A stretch of DNA of 64,000 bases, from the NCBI RefSeq assembly GCF_900091455.1, contig NZ_LT607412.1, positions 2,108,001 to 2,172,000 of the forward strand, in the 5' to 3' direction. Under the pieces are notes generated by a model. That model made no database searches, was not told where the DNA came from, and worked only from the letters and a program-made list of their open reading frames with translations. Both the position numbers and the translations under genes were made by a program. Positions within the stretch are counted from its first letter, which is position 1, and each line of letters begins with the position of its first letter. Origin of the DNA: Micromonospora coriariae (GTDB lineage: Bacteria > Actinomycetota > Actinomycetes > Mycobacteriales > Micromonosporaceae). Shown here piece by piece: positions 54,969-63,881 of the stretch.

Positions 54969-56253
54969 GTACACCCAGCGCTACCAGGGCAGCAGCCACC
55001 AGCAGCTGTACGACGCGGTGATGGCCGGCAAGCCGGAGCAGATCGACGGCGTGGCCGCCCAGTGGGCTTCGCTCAAGGGCATCCTCGACGGTCTCGGCCG
55101 GGAGCTGAGCGGCGACCTCGAGAAGCTCGGCCACACGTGGACGGGCTCCGCAGGTCGGGAGTTCCAGCGGCGGCTGACCCTGATCGTCGACCACGCCGAG
55201 GCGCTGGGCGAGGGGATGGCCGGCGTCAAGCAGGCGCTGACCATGATGGCCGGCCAGTTGCGCACCGCGCACAAGCAGGCGGAGAGCCCGGACGAGACCG
55301 ACGACAACGACAAGGCGGTCTCCGGGGCGCTCAAGGGCGCCGCCTTCGGTCTGCCCGGCGCTGTCGTCGGGGGCATCATGGGCCACCAGCAGGACAAGGA
55401 AGAGCAGGAGAAGGCCCACCAGCGGATGGTGAACGTGGTGGCCGAGCTGGCCGCTGGTTACGACCTCTCCGCCTACGACCGGGTGGTCAACCCGCCCCCG
55501 CCCCACCCGGACACGCCGAAGACCACCAACGACGACGCGACGACGCCACGCAGCGTGCCGTCCACCGCCACGCCGACCGCCGCGCCCAACGCCACCCGCA
55601 GCACCGCGCACACCGGTGGCGCGACCATCGCGACGCCCGACGGAGTTGCTCCGCCCCCGGTCGCCGGCGGCGGGTCCGGCACCGGCCAGGACGGCACGGG
55701 CACCGGCGGCACGCCGGCCGTTGCCACCGGCCCGGGCGGCGGCGAGGGTGGCTTCACCACCTCCCTCGCCGGTGCGGATCCAGTGGTCGGCGGTGCGCTG
55801 CTCGCCGGCGGCGCCGCCGGGCTGGCCGGCCTGTCCGGGCCGACCACCGTGGCCGCCAGCGCCGGCACCGGGCCGGGTCTGCTCTTCGGAGCGCAGGGCG
55901 GGGCACCGGCTGGCGGGGTGCTGCGGACATCCGCCCTCGCCGGTTCGGGCAGCACGCCCACCACCCCGGTCCGGGCGACCACCGGTGGTGCGGCCGCGGC
56001 TGACAACCGCGCGGCCAGTGGAGTCGGGCGCAGCATGGACGGTCGGCGCGCCGAGTCCACCGGCCGGTCGGCGGCGGCCGGTCGGCAGGGTGCGGCGGGC
56101 GGCAGGGGGGCCGGTCGCCCGGGGGTGCTCGGCGGGCACGGCCGACCGGAGTCCGAGGAGTCCGACGAGCGGATGACCTGGCTGACGGAGGACGAGATGG
56201 TGTGGCGGGACGGCGGAGACGCTCCGCCGTCGGTGCTCGGCACCGCCGACTGA
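54961..56253 (+). CDS. Large WXG100-like proline/glycine-rich type VII substrate
   Basis: A 430-aa protein. Residues 1-~110 are helical, with LGHTWTGSAGREFQRRLTLI (WTG turn). Residues ~125-145 have a Gly/Ala-rich stretch (LKGAAFGLPGAVVGGIMG). The remaining ~250 residues are Thr/Pro/Gly/Ala-rich. It ends TWLTEDEMVWRDGGDAPP then SVLGTAD, a tail shared with the 451-aa protein at 41209. The tail may be a recognition or folding signal. Paired with the preceding YxxxE protein. Confidence 0.78.
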   Translation: MSEYTQRYQGSSHQQLYDAVMAGKPEQIDGVAAQWASLKGILDGLGRELSGDLEKLGHTWTGSAGREFQRRLTLIVDHAEALGEGMAGVKQALTMMAGQLRTAHKQAESPDETDDNDKAVSGALKGAAFGLPGAVVGGIMGHQQDKEEQEKAHQRMVNVVAELAAGYDLSAYDRVVNPPPPHPDTPKTTNDDATTPRSVPSTATPTAAPNATRSTAHTGGATIATPDGVAPPPVAGGGSGTGQDGTGTGGTPAVATGPGGGEGGFTTSLAGADPVVGGALLAGGAAGLAGLSGPTTVAASAGTGPGLLFGAQGGAPAGGVLRTSALAGSGSTPTTPVRATTGGAAAADNRAASGVGRSMDGRRAESTGRSAAAGRQGAAGGRGAGRPGVLGGHGRPESEESDERMTWLTEDEMVWRDGGDAPPSVLGTAD

Positions 56254-56455
56254 TTCGCGTCGCCCACCGGCGCGCCGCGCCGGTCGCGGCGCCGTACGAA
56301 CGTGCCGTGGTGGCCCCTGCCGTACCAGATCCGGCGGGGGCCGCCGCTGTTTCTGCTCCCCAGCCCCCGTCCACAGTGCACAGCGTGGTGACGGTCACGC
56401 CCGAACGGGCCGTTGCCGAGCTGCGTCGACGCGGGGTGGGCGTTAGGTTTGTCGG

Positions 56456-56815
56456 GTGTCCTCCGCAGCGCCCGTCCGCCCAGCCCGGTGGGCCATGCTG
56501 CGGTCACTGCGGGAGCTGACCCGGCTGGCGGTCACCGCTCTGGTGCTCGCGGTCGGCCTCGGCGGCACCCTCGCCGCGACCCCGCCCCCGGCACCGACGC
56601 CACTGCGGCCCAGCGTCGTGAGCAGCCGGGTGGAAACCCTCCGGCCCGACGCGGTTCCGGTTGCCCAGCGGGCCGACCAGCCGGCCGCGTCCCGGCCGGT
56701 CAGCACTGTCGACATCGTCGCGGCGGCCGGCCCGGTCACCGCGGGCCCGGAGCACGCGCCGGCCGATCAGCCCGGGCGTGGTATCCCGCCCCGGCGCGGC
56801 CCGCCCACTCGCTGA
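56456..56815 (+). CDS. Possible small secreted or anchored protein
   Basis: A 119-aa ORF with a GTG start. Residues ~20-42 form one hydrophobic helix (LTRLAVTALVLAVGLGGTLA), followed by a proline/alanine-rich region. No ribosome site or family recognised. It follows the large substrate gene by 202 bases on the same strand. The alternative is that this stretch is non-coding. The 270 bases after it (56816-57086) show nothing clear. Confidence 0.42.
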   Translation: MSSAAPVRPARWAMLRSLRELTRLAVTALVLAVGLGGTLAATPPPAPTPLRPSVVSSRVETLRPDAVPVAQRADQPAASRPVSTVDIVAAAGPVTAGPEHAPADQPGRGIPPRRGPPTR

Positions 56816-57086
56816 CCCCGGCCGACCACCGCCCGGCGATTCACGCGGGCCGATCCGGCTCATCCGTCCGGGCGCACCCGTCGCCGTCGTCGACGTGACC
56901 ATGCCGCAGGAGATCACCGAACGGTGACCAGCCGAGGCGGGCATCGCCGGCGGTGACCGCCCGAGGCGTGGTCCGGTCGTCCCGGCAGCCCATCGCGACC
57001 ATTTCGGCTACGAGCCGCCGGTGCCGTCGAAACATCCGTCCGCCGTCACCCGTCGATACCCGTCGTTCGACCCTGAGGTGCTGATC

Positions 57087-57881
57087 ATGCAGACCGTCCT
57101 CTCCACCGTCCTGCCCGACGTGCCCCGAGCCGCCGCCATCTGGCTGAGCCTGCTCGGGGTGGTCGCTGTCACCGTCGCCGCCCTGCTGGTGCGGCCCGGC
57201 CAGCTCCGTCTCGATCCGGGTGCCCGGATCCGCCGTGCGGCCATGCCCAGCCAGCTTGAGCAGGTGCAGGAGGAACGGGAGCAGAGCCGCTACGCACAGG
57301 AGGTCGCGGTGGCCGCCGAGCGGGCCACCACCACCGCCCAGCGCCGCCGGGCGGAGTGGGTCGCCGCGCAGGAGGAGGTCGAGGCCGCCTGGCAGGCCTA
57401 CGAGGCAGCCGAGGCGGCCGTACGGCGACTCAGCGCCGCCGCCGCGATGCCGCTGCCGCACACCGCCCGGACCCCGGCCGAGTACGTCGACCGCGAGCGC
57501 TACCTGCACCGGGCGGCGCTGGACGCGTACTGGCGGCGGGAGCTGTCGGTGGAGCAGCTCAGTGACGTCTTCGCGCATCGCGACGGCTGGGACCCGCGGC
57601 TGCACCCGGTCGAGCAGGAGCTCGTCCTGCAGCGGGCGATCCGGGACAATCTGGCGGCCCGGCACGCCGCCGCGGGAGAGCGGGAGCACGCCGCGTGGCG
57701 CGCCGCCGAGCTGGCCGTGGCCGCGGCGCGGAGCCTGCGGGAGGAGGCGCACGCGGCGATCGGACGGCGGGTCGCGGAGTCGGCTTCCGTGCTGCCGCTG
57801 AGCGAGGTCGTCCCGTCGGTCGAGCAGACCCGGGAGACCCAGGTGATCGCCCGCGGCCGCGCGGCGGTACCGGCGTTCTGA
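57087..57881 (+). CDS. Membrane-anchored coiled-coil protein at the end of the secretion locus
   Basis: A 264-aa protein starting MQTVLSTVLPDVPRAAAIWL. One N-terminal helix (AAIWLSLLGVVAVTVAALLV) is followed by a long Glu/Ala/Arg-rich helical region (SQLEQVQEEREQSRYAQEVA...). No family recognised. GAGGTG seven bases before the ATG fixes the start. It may be an accessory of the ESX system by position. Confidence 0.68.
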   Translation: MQTVLSTVLPDVPRAAAIWLSLLGVVAVTVAALLVRPGQLRLDPGARIRRAAMPSQLEQVQEEREQSRYAQEVAVAAERATTTAQRRRAEWVAAQEEVEAAWQAYEAAEAAVRRLSAAAAMPLPHTARTPAEYVDRERYLHRAALDAYWRRELSVEQLSDVFAHRDGWDPRLHPVEQELVLQRAIRDNLAARHAAAGEREHAAWRAAELAVAAARSLREEAHAAIGRRVAESASVLPLSEVVPSVEQTRETQVIARGRAAVPAF

Positions 57882-58009
57882 ACGGGTTCGCATGACGTGA
57901 CCCGCTGCCCGGCGGGAATTCCGGACCGGAGAACCTGGCCGGGTCGTGGCGCCGCCGCGCCGGCCCTCGTCACCGGGCCGTGCGGGCTTCGGTGGGTTAG
58001 CGTGACGGC

Positions 58010-58351
58010 ATGTCCCGACAGGCGTGGGTCCTCGTGGTGATCGCCGGCATTCTGGCGATCGCCACACTTGTCGGCGCGGTGGTGTTGGCGGTGCGGGTGG
58101 TGCGCACCCGACGGCTGCTGGCCGGGCTCGGCGCGGGCGGCAAGGTCGCCTTCTACGGGGCGCTGATCTACACGATCTTCCCGGTCGACCTGCTCCCGGA
58201 CCCGATCTACCTGGACGACATGGGTGTTCTGGCGGGCGCGTTGATCTACCTGACCCGCCTGGTGCACCAGCGCCGGGCGGCCGACCGCCGGCTGCCCGGG
58301 CAGCCGGACGCCCCGCCGGACCCGGACCGGGTGCGCCGTTCCGTGCCATGA
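58010..58351 (+). CDS. DUF1232 (YkvA-like) membrane protein
   Basis: A 113-aa protein with a hydrophobic N-terminal helix and the DUF1232 core [30 protein letters not shown]. The family's function is unknown. A TAGCGT hexamer just upstream of the ATG could be a -10 of a leaderless transcript. Confidence 0.88.
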   Translation: MSRQAWVLVVIAGILAIATLVGAVVLAVRVVRTRRLLAGLGAGGKVAFYGALIYTIFPVDLLPDPIYLDDMGVLAGALIYLTRLVHQRRAADRRLPGQPDAPPDPDRVRRSVP

Positions 58352-58383
58352 TCGTGGTCGGGTCGGCGGGACGGGGGACGGTC

Positions 58384-58791
58384 ATGGCGGGCGATCACCG
58401 ATTGGACGTACGCGACGAGCGCGTTGCCGCGTTCTGCGCGGAACGGCACCTCGCGACGCTGACCACCGTGCGCGCCGACGGCACCCCGCACGTGGTGCCG
58501 GTCGGGGTCACCCTCGACCCCGAGGCCGGGCTGGCCCGGGTGATCACCTCCCGCGCCTCACGCAAGGCCCGGCACGTGGCTGCCGGGGGCGCGTCGGGCG
58601 TCCCGGTGGCTGTCTGCCAAGTGGACGGCCGACGCTGGCTGACCATCGAGGGCCGGGCGGTGCTCCGCTCGGACCGCACCGCCGTCGCGGAGGCGGAGCG
58701 CCGCTACGCCGAGCGGTATCGGACCCCGCGTCCGAATCCGGAGCGGGTGGTCATCGAGATCACCGTGACCGGTCTGCTGGGCAGCCTCTGA
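58384..58791 (+). CDS. Pyridoxamine 5'-phosphate oxidase-like (flavin/F420-dependent) protein
   Basis: A 135-aa split-barrel protein: [44 protein letters not shown] and a C-terminal ERVVIEITV strand. This is the PNPOx-like superfamily with a TIGR03618-type F420-binding group, common in actinobacteria. The substrate is unknown. Thirty-two bases after the DUF1232 gene, same strand. Confidence 0.83.
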   Translation: MAGDHRLDVRDERVAAFCAERHLATLTTVRADGTPHVVPVGVTLDPEAGLARVITSRASRKARHVAAGGASGVPVAVCQVDGRRWLTIEGRAVLRSDRTAVAEAERRYAERYRTPRPNPERVVIEITVTGLLGSL

Positions 58792-59155
58792 ACCGCCGCC
58801 GCACCTGAACCGGCCCGTCATTCGCGCCGCGCCCGATCGGGACGCCGCGGCCTGATGACCGTTTCATGCCCTGACGCTTAGCTCGCCCGATTTTGGTCAC
58901 CGTATCGGCGCTGGCTCGTGGACGGCGGCACATCGTCTCCGGAATCCCGCCCGACCGGCAGCCGTTGCACCTGGGCACGACGACCGTCCCGGGCAGCCGG
59001 CAGCGGAATGCCGGCCGGAGCAGGGCCGTTACACCCCCGGTACGCCGCGGCCGAGACGGCCGCGGTCGTCGCCCCGTGCTGAGCCGAGCGCCATTCCCGG
59101 TGCTGCCGCCCTCCGCCCACTCGGAGGCGCCAACCCCCTGAACGGAGACTCGACA
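58792..59155. other. 364-base intergenic region with one strong hairpin
   Basis: This gap between the PNPOx-like gene and the C39-like peptidase gene contains CCGCGGCC-GAGAC-GGCCGCGG (59045-59065), an 8-bp stem-loop about 90 bases before the peptidase gene. I see no riboswitch signature or convincing promoter pair. The only AT-rich patch is around 58875-58900. Confidence 0.5.
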
Positions 59156-59818
59156 ATGAATCCGATCATCCAGAAGAGTGGCCTGTCCGTCGCCGGCATG
59201 CTGGTCGCCGGCGGTTGCGTCCTCGGCCCCGCGGTGGCCGCGCAGGCCGCCCCGGTGCAGGGCGCACCGACCGCGGCGAGCCAGAGCGGCCGGGGCGGCC
59301 AGGTCGACAGTTCCGCCGAGCGGATCCTCGGCATCGACTACCAGGCCCAGCCGAACTTCTACTACTGCGGGCCGGCCGCCACCCGCATCGCGCTCTCCGC
59401 CCAGGGCAAGGCGCTCTCCCAGGACGAGGTGGCCAAGCTGCTCGGCACCACCGAGGCGGGCACCCCCTCGGCCCTGGACACCACCCGGGTGCTCAACGAG
59501 CTGACCGGCGGCAAGTACCGGACCACGGAGATCCGTGACTCGGTGGCCCGCCCCGAGCAGGTTGAGCAGCTGCGCCGGGACGTGCTGGCGGCGGTGGACG
59601 CCGGCCGGCCGGTGGTCGCCAACATCAAGGGCACGACCGTGGACACCGACGGCAACCCGCACTCGTACGAGGGCGGCCACTACCTGACCCTGGTCGGCTA
59701 CCGCGACGGTGGCGACCTGATCCGGATCGCCGACCCGGCCGACCCGGCGCTGGGCGAGTACTGGATGACCCTGCCGAAGGTCGCCAACTGGATCGCCGAG
59801 CGGGGCTACTCGTCCTGA
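59156..59818 (+). CDS. Secreted C39-like cysteine peptidase
   Basis: A 220-aa protein with a signal peptide (1-~32, VAGMLVAGGCVLGPAVAAQA). Catalytic residues in C39/papain-like order: Cys71 (YYCGPAA), His175 (GGHYLTLVG) and Asp193 (RIADPADP). The C39_2-type fold is used by secreted peptidases of uncertain substrate; it lacks an ABC transporter partner. AACGGAGA precedes the ATG. Confidence 0.87.
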   Translation: MNPIIQKSGLSVAGMLVAGGCVLGPAVAAQAAPVQGAPTAASQSGRGGQVDSSAERILGIDYQAQPNFYYCGPAATRIALSAQGKALSQDEVAKLLGTTEAGTPSALDTTRVLNELTGGKYRTTEIRDSVARPEQVEQLRRDVLAAVDAGRPVVANIKGTTVDTDGNPHSYEGGHYLTLVGYRDGGDLIRIADPADPALGEYWMTLPKVANWIAERGYSS

Positions 59819-59827
59819 TCCTGCCGT

Positions 59828-61132
59828 TCACCGGGCCGGTCTCCCCCTGTCGGGGAGGCCGGCCCGCTCGTCGTCACGGTTGCGGGCGGCGAGGTGCGAC
59901 CGCCGTCGGGCCCGTGCGGCCCGGGTCGGCCGGGACCGGTGCAGGCGTCGCCGGAGCGGCGGGCGGACGTTCGCCTCGCCGCCCCCGGCCGCCCGGCGCA
60001 CGACCTGGTTCGCGTCGTCCGGCTCGCAGCCGGCGGCCCGGAGCAGGTCGCTGGCCGCGGTACGCAAGCCGGTGATGAGCGCCTCGCCGAACGACTTCAC
60101 CCCCGTCGCGGCAGCCCTACCGGCCAGTTCGGCACACTGCTCAACCAGCTTGCGGGTGCACTCGGTGTCATTTCCGACCCGGCACTCCTTGCGCATCTCC
60201 GCCACCGCCTGGCCCAGCCGGGCGATCGCGTCCGGCAGCTCCGGCGGGATCGGCTCGTCGTACTGGAGGGCGGTCGTCGACCAGCGGGCGATGGCCCGGC
60301 TGTCCAGCATCAGCCGCTGAAGATGATCGGCACTGCGGGCGTACCTGTGGAACTGCTGGCGGCGGTGCCAGCGGACCGGCGCGATCGTCACCACCTCCTC
60401 CGCCCCGCTCAGCGAATCGTTCAGCCGACCCAGATCACCCTCGGTGCCGCGGAGCCGTTCCAGGACGCGCATCGTCCGGTCGGCGTCGCGCTCCCGCAAC
60501 GCATGTGCCAGCTCGTCGAGCTGCTCGCAGAGGACCGCGAAGATCGGCGTCGCGGCGCGGTCGAGCGTCCGCATCGGGTTGATCGGCAACAGCAACGCGA
60601 CCACCACCAGGCCGACCGCCCCACCGACCAGCGCGTCGAAGATGCGGGGCAGCTCCAGGCCGCGCTCCATCGGGGCCAGCGTCGCGATCAGCACGGCGGT
60701 ACCGCCGGCCTGACCCACGAGTTGGCCACCCTTTCCGGCCACCAGCAGCGCGCTGGCGATGGCGAGGGCCACCACCAGGCCGGTCTGCCACGGCCCCGAG
60801 CCGAGGAAGAAACGCAGCGTGTCGCCGATGACGATGCCCAGGCCCACGCCGGCCAGCAGCTCGAAGGTGCGCCGGGCACGCTGGCCGATGGCGGTGGCGA
60901 TCGTACCGACGGCGGCGGCGGGTGCGAACACGTGCGCGCCGGGGCCGAGCAGGTGCTGGGCGATCAGGGCGGCGAGCGCCGCGGCCAGCCCGGCCTGGAC
61001 GGCGATCACCAGGGTGACCTCCCACTGCCGGGCTCGGACCCGACCGGCCTCCCCGCCGCGGTGCAACGCCCTCTCGGCAACCTGGTCGAGCCGTGACCGG
61101 TCGCGCTCGGCTGGTGGTCGGTCCTCGGCCAT
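59828..61132 (-). CDS. FUSC/aromatic acid exporter-like membrane protein
   Basis: A 434-aa protein with six to seven hydrophobic helices in the first ~195 residues (VTLVIAVQAGLAAALAALI, LLAGVGLGIVIGDTLRFFLG, LVGGAVGLVVVALLLPINPMR). A long cytoplasmic helical domain follows, then a basic tail. Topology and the GxxxGxxxGD segment suggest the FUSC/ArAE family. The substrate is unknown. Convergent with the C39-like gene. Confidence 0.8.
   Translation of the reverse strand: MAEDRPPAERDRSRLDQVAERALHRGGEAGRVRARQWEVTLVIAVQAGLAAALAALIAQHLLGPGAHVFAPAAAVGTIATAIGQRARRTFELLAGVGLGIVIGDTLRFFLGSGPWQTGLVVALAIASALLVAGKGGQLVGQAGGTAVLIATLAPMERGLELPRIFDALVGGAVGLVVVALLLPINPMRTLDRAATPIFAVLCEQLDELAHALRERDADRTMRVLERLRGTEGDLGRLNDSLSGAEEVVTIAPVRWHRRQQFHRYARSADHLQRLMLDSRAIARWSTTALQYDEPIPPELPDAIARLGQAVAEMRKECRVGNDTECTRKLVEQCAELAGRAAATGVKSFGEALITGLRTAASDLLRAAGCEPDDANQVVRRAAGGGEANVRPPLRRRLHRSRPTRAARARRRSHLAARNRDDERAGLPDRGRPAR
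59832..59866. terminator. 15-bp hairpin at the convergent ends of the C39-like and FUSC-like genes
   Basis: 59832-59846 and 59852-59866 pair over 15 positions with one G-T around CTGTC; it overlaps the 3' end of the FUSC-like gene. Confidence 0.72.
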
Positions 61133-61180
61133 GGCGACGGTTACCCGGACGGCAGGGGGGCAATCGTTCCGACCGGTACG

Positions 61181-61363
61181 TCAGCGAACCTGGTCGCCCT
61201 CGCCGGTACGCGCCTGAGCCTGGTCCACACCCTTGTCGATCTGGTCGTCGTACTTCCCGCCGGTGCGCTTGTCGGCCATGTCGCCGGCCTTGTCCAGCCC
61301 CTGGTCGACCTGCTTGTCGTGCTTGTCCGCGAAGTCCTTGGCCTTGTCCATGAAGTCACCCAC
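61181..61363 (-). CDS. Rv0909-like small hydrophilic protein
   Basis: A 60-aa protein, MGDFMDKAKDFADKHDKQVD then QGLDKAGDMADKRTGGKYDD, ending GEGDQVR. This pattern matches the Rv0909/MT0933 family, often labelled antitoxin. There is no toxin gene next to it, so a stress role like CsbD is equally possible. GAGGAGGAG before the GTG start. Confidence 0.83.
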   Translation of the reverse strand: MGDFMDKAKDFADKHDKQVDQGLDKAGDMADKRTGGKYDDQIDKGVDQAQARTGEGDQVR

Positions 61364-61554
61364 GACGCTCCTCCTCCACTCTGGTCACTCTCGTCAGCGT
61401 TCCCGGGGCCCGGCAGCGCAAACCGGCTGCACGGACTCGTCGGGACCGTCCTGGCAGCACCCGCCACGCCGGCCGTTCGCCCGCCGTTGAAGCGGTACGG
61501 GTGTCGGCGCACGCCGAGCCGGGTACCGACCTCGCGAGATCGAGGAGGGCCGAC

Positions 61555-62673
61555 ATGACGGCAGACGAGCCCGCAGCGGGCACCGGGGCGACAACGGGCG
61601 GCCCCGGGCCGCGTCAGGCGTGGGCGGCACTGCCCTGGCTGGTCCGGACTGCGGTGCTGTGGAGCGCCTGCCTGGTGGTGGTCGTCGCCGGGCTCTACCT
61701 GCTGGGCCGGATCGCCGTGCTGCTGGCGCCGTTGGCCATCGCGCTGGCCGCCACCATCTTCCTCACCGCGCTGCTCGACCCGGTGCTGCTCCGGTTGCGC
61801 CGGTTGCGGTTGCCCGCGGCGCTGGCCGCGCTGCTCACCGTACTGTTGCTGCTCGGCATCCTGGTGGGTGTCGGCGCGCTCGTGTGGAACCTGACGGCCA
61901 GCCAGTTCGACCAACTCAGCCAGGAGCTGACGCAGGGGCTGGACCGTAGCCGGGACTTCGTCACGTCCACCCTGCCGGTCACCGACGCGCAGCTCGACCG
62001 CCTGGTCGACCAGGCGCGGCAGGGGCTGAGCGGGAGCTCCCCCGACCCGGTGGCCGGCGCGCGGACGGTGACCGAGGTGCTGGGCTCCGCGTTGCTCGCC
62101 CTGGTGCTGCTCTTCTTCCTGCTCAAGGACGGCCGCTCGATGTGGCACTGGGTGCTGTCCCGGACGACCGGCCCGAACCGGCCCGTTGTGGCCGAGGCCG
62201 GCCGGGCCGGCTGGCGGACGTTGGGCGCGTACAGCCGGGGCACCATGCTGATCGCCGCGATCGACGCGATCGGCATCGGCCTGGCCCTGGTGGTGCTGCG
62301 GGTGCCGCTCGCCCTGCCGCTGGCGCTGATCACCTTCCTCGGCGGTTTCGTGCCGATCATCGGCGCGACGGTGGCCGGCGCGGTGGCGGTGCTGGTGGCC
62401 CTGGCCGCCAACGGGCCGACCACGGCGCTGCTCACCCTGGCCGCCGTGATCGCCGTGCAGCAGATCGAGGGCAACCTGCTGGAGCCACTGGTCATGAAAC
62501 GGCAGGTCCGGCTGCACCCGGCGGTGATCCTGGTGGCGGTCACCGCCGGCACACTGATCGCGGGCATCGCCGGCGCCTTCGTCAGTGTTCCGATCACCGC
62601 CGTCCTCTGGCGCATCATCGACACCGTCCAACGCCACCACCCGGTGCCGTCCGACGACCTGTCGACCTCATGA
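61555..62673 (+). CDS. AI-2E family transporter
   Basis: A 372-aa membrane protein with seven to eight helices. LALPLALITFLGGFVPIIGA and VIAVQQIEGNLLEPLVMKRQ match the conserved signatures of the AI-2E/PerM family, which export small molecules or Na+/H+ in different members. GAGGAGGG before the ATG at 61555 fixes the start. It converges with the dienelactone hydrolase-like gene and overlaps it by 6 bases. Confidence 0.9.
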   Translation: MTADEPAAGTGATTGGPGPRQAWAALPWLVRTAVLWSACLVVVVAGLYLLGRIAVLLAPLAIALAATIFLTALLDPVLLRLRRLRLPAALAALLTVLLLLGILVGVGALVWNLTASQFDQLSQELTQGLDRSRDFVTSTLPVTDAQLDRLVDQARQGLSGSSPDPVAGARTVTEVLGSALLALVLLFFLLKDGRSMWHWVLSRTTGPNRPVVAEAGRAGWRTLGAYSRGTMLIAAIDAIGIGLALVVLRVPLALPLALITFLGGFVPIIGATVAGAVAVLVALAANGPTTALLTLAAVIAVQQIEGNLLEPLVMKRQVRLHPAVILVAVTAGTLIAGIAGAFVSVPITAVLWRIIDTVQRHHPVPSDDLSTS

Positions 62674-63345
62674 CCGACGCGACGGGGCGGTCGCACGGGT
62701 GAGGTGAGTGGTGAACCAGGTGCCGGCATGATCGGCGACCTGTTCGAGGGTGCCGGGCTCCTCGAAGAGGTGGGTGGCACCGGGCACCACCCGCAGCTCG
62801 CCGACCTCCCCCAGCTCAGCCAGCGCATGCTCGTTGAGCACGATCACCTCTTCGTCCAAGCCGCCGACCAGTAGCAACGTCGGCGTACGCACCTGGGCCA
62901 GAGCGGCGCCGGCCAGGTCCGGTCGGCCGCCCCGGGACACCACCGCACCCACCTTGTCCGCGCGGGACGCCGCCGCGACCAGGGCGGCGGCCGCACCCGT
63001 GCTCGCACCGAAGAGGCCGATCGGCACGTCACCGGCGGGGCGCTCGGCCGACAACCAGTCCACGATCCCGGCCAGCCGGCTCGCCAACAGCCCGATGTCG
63101 AAGCGCAGTTCGGCGGTGCGCGCGTCCACCTCGTCCTCGGCCGGGGTGAGCAGGTCCACCAGCACCGTGCCGAGCCCACGAGCGTTCAGCGTCCGGGCCA
63201 CCGCCACGTTGCGCGGGCTGTGCCGGGAGCTGCCGCTGCCGTGCGCGAAGAGCACCACGCCCACCGGCTGAGCGGGCAGCATCAGGTCCGCGGGGAGTTG
63301 TGCGTCCCCGACCGGGATGGTCACCGTGCTGCGCTGCTCGTCCAT
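62668..63345 (-). CDS. Dienelactone hydrolase-like serine hydrolase
   Basis: A 225-aa alpha/beta hydrolase beginning MDEQRSTVTIPVGDAQLPAD. The nucleophile elbow FGASTGAAAA places a serine where the 1101-1856 protein has cysteine. Other residues include Asp in VGGLDEEV and His in PGATHLFEEPG. This form is common beside phosphoribosyltransferase genes, but none is here. GGGGAGG precedes the ATG at 63345. Confidence 0.88.
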   Translation of the reverse strand: MDEQRSTVTIPVGDAQLPADLMLPAQPVGVVLFAHGSGSSRHSPRNVAVARTLNARGLGTVLVDLLTPAEDEVDARTAELRFDIGLLASRLAGIVDWLSAERPAGDVPIGLFGASTGAAAALVAAASRADKVGAVVSRGGRPDLAGAALAQVRTPTLLLVGGLDEEVIVLNEHALAELGEVGELRVVPGATHLFEEPGTLEQVADHAGTWFTTHLTRATAPSRRS

Positions 63346-63591
63346 GCCGCACCTCCCCGTACTCGCCTGTGCTGTGGGTACCCACACCGTCGCGCCGCAC
63401 GCACCGCCGCCGGGCCGGGTCAGCGGACGCGACGAAGGGTCGCCGCCGGCTGCCAGCGACCGCACGGGTGCGCGGATACACGGTCAGGGTCGAATGCGTG
63501 TGGTGTTTGCCGGGTGGACCGCCGGGTAGCCGAGGGGCGACCGCAGACCGTGTCGGCGCACACCGCGCCCCGACGGATCGCGAGGATCGTC

Positions 63592-63771
63592 ATGGCCCAG
63601 CAGCAGACGTCGCGGCAGCAGCAGATGGACGAGCGGAACCGGCGGGAACAGGACGCCGAGCGAAGCCGGGACTGGGGGGACGAGGCCGCGCAGGCGCGAA
63701 CTCCCGAAGATCCCCGGGCGATGGCGCCCAGGGACGCGTTGGGACGCCCTTCCACCGGCGAGCCCGTCTGA
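63592..63771 (+). CDS. Small hydrophilic protein, 59 aa
   Basis: It starts MAQQQTSRQQQMDERNRREQ and is Gln/Arg/Glu-rich with no hydrophobic segment. GAGGA before the ATG. No family recognised; probably a stress- or desiccation-related small protein by composition only. Confidence 0.5.
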   Translation: MAQQQTSRQQQMDERNRREQDAERSRDWGDEAAQARTPEDPRAMAPRDALGRPSTGEPV

Positions 63772-63849
63772 CGCACCGGCCGGATCCACCGATCCGACGG
63801 CCCCGGGCGGACCCGGCGCTCCATGGTCGGGAGCCCACATGAGAATCGG

Positions 63850-63881
63850 CGGCTGGGACGGGAGCAATCCCGTCCCAGCCG
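63850..63881 (-). terminator. 14-bp perfect hairpin with GCAA tetraloop
   Basis: 63850-63863 and 63868-63881 are exact reverse complements. It follows the stop codon of the minus-strand gene that runs off the right edge. Confidence 0.85.
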
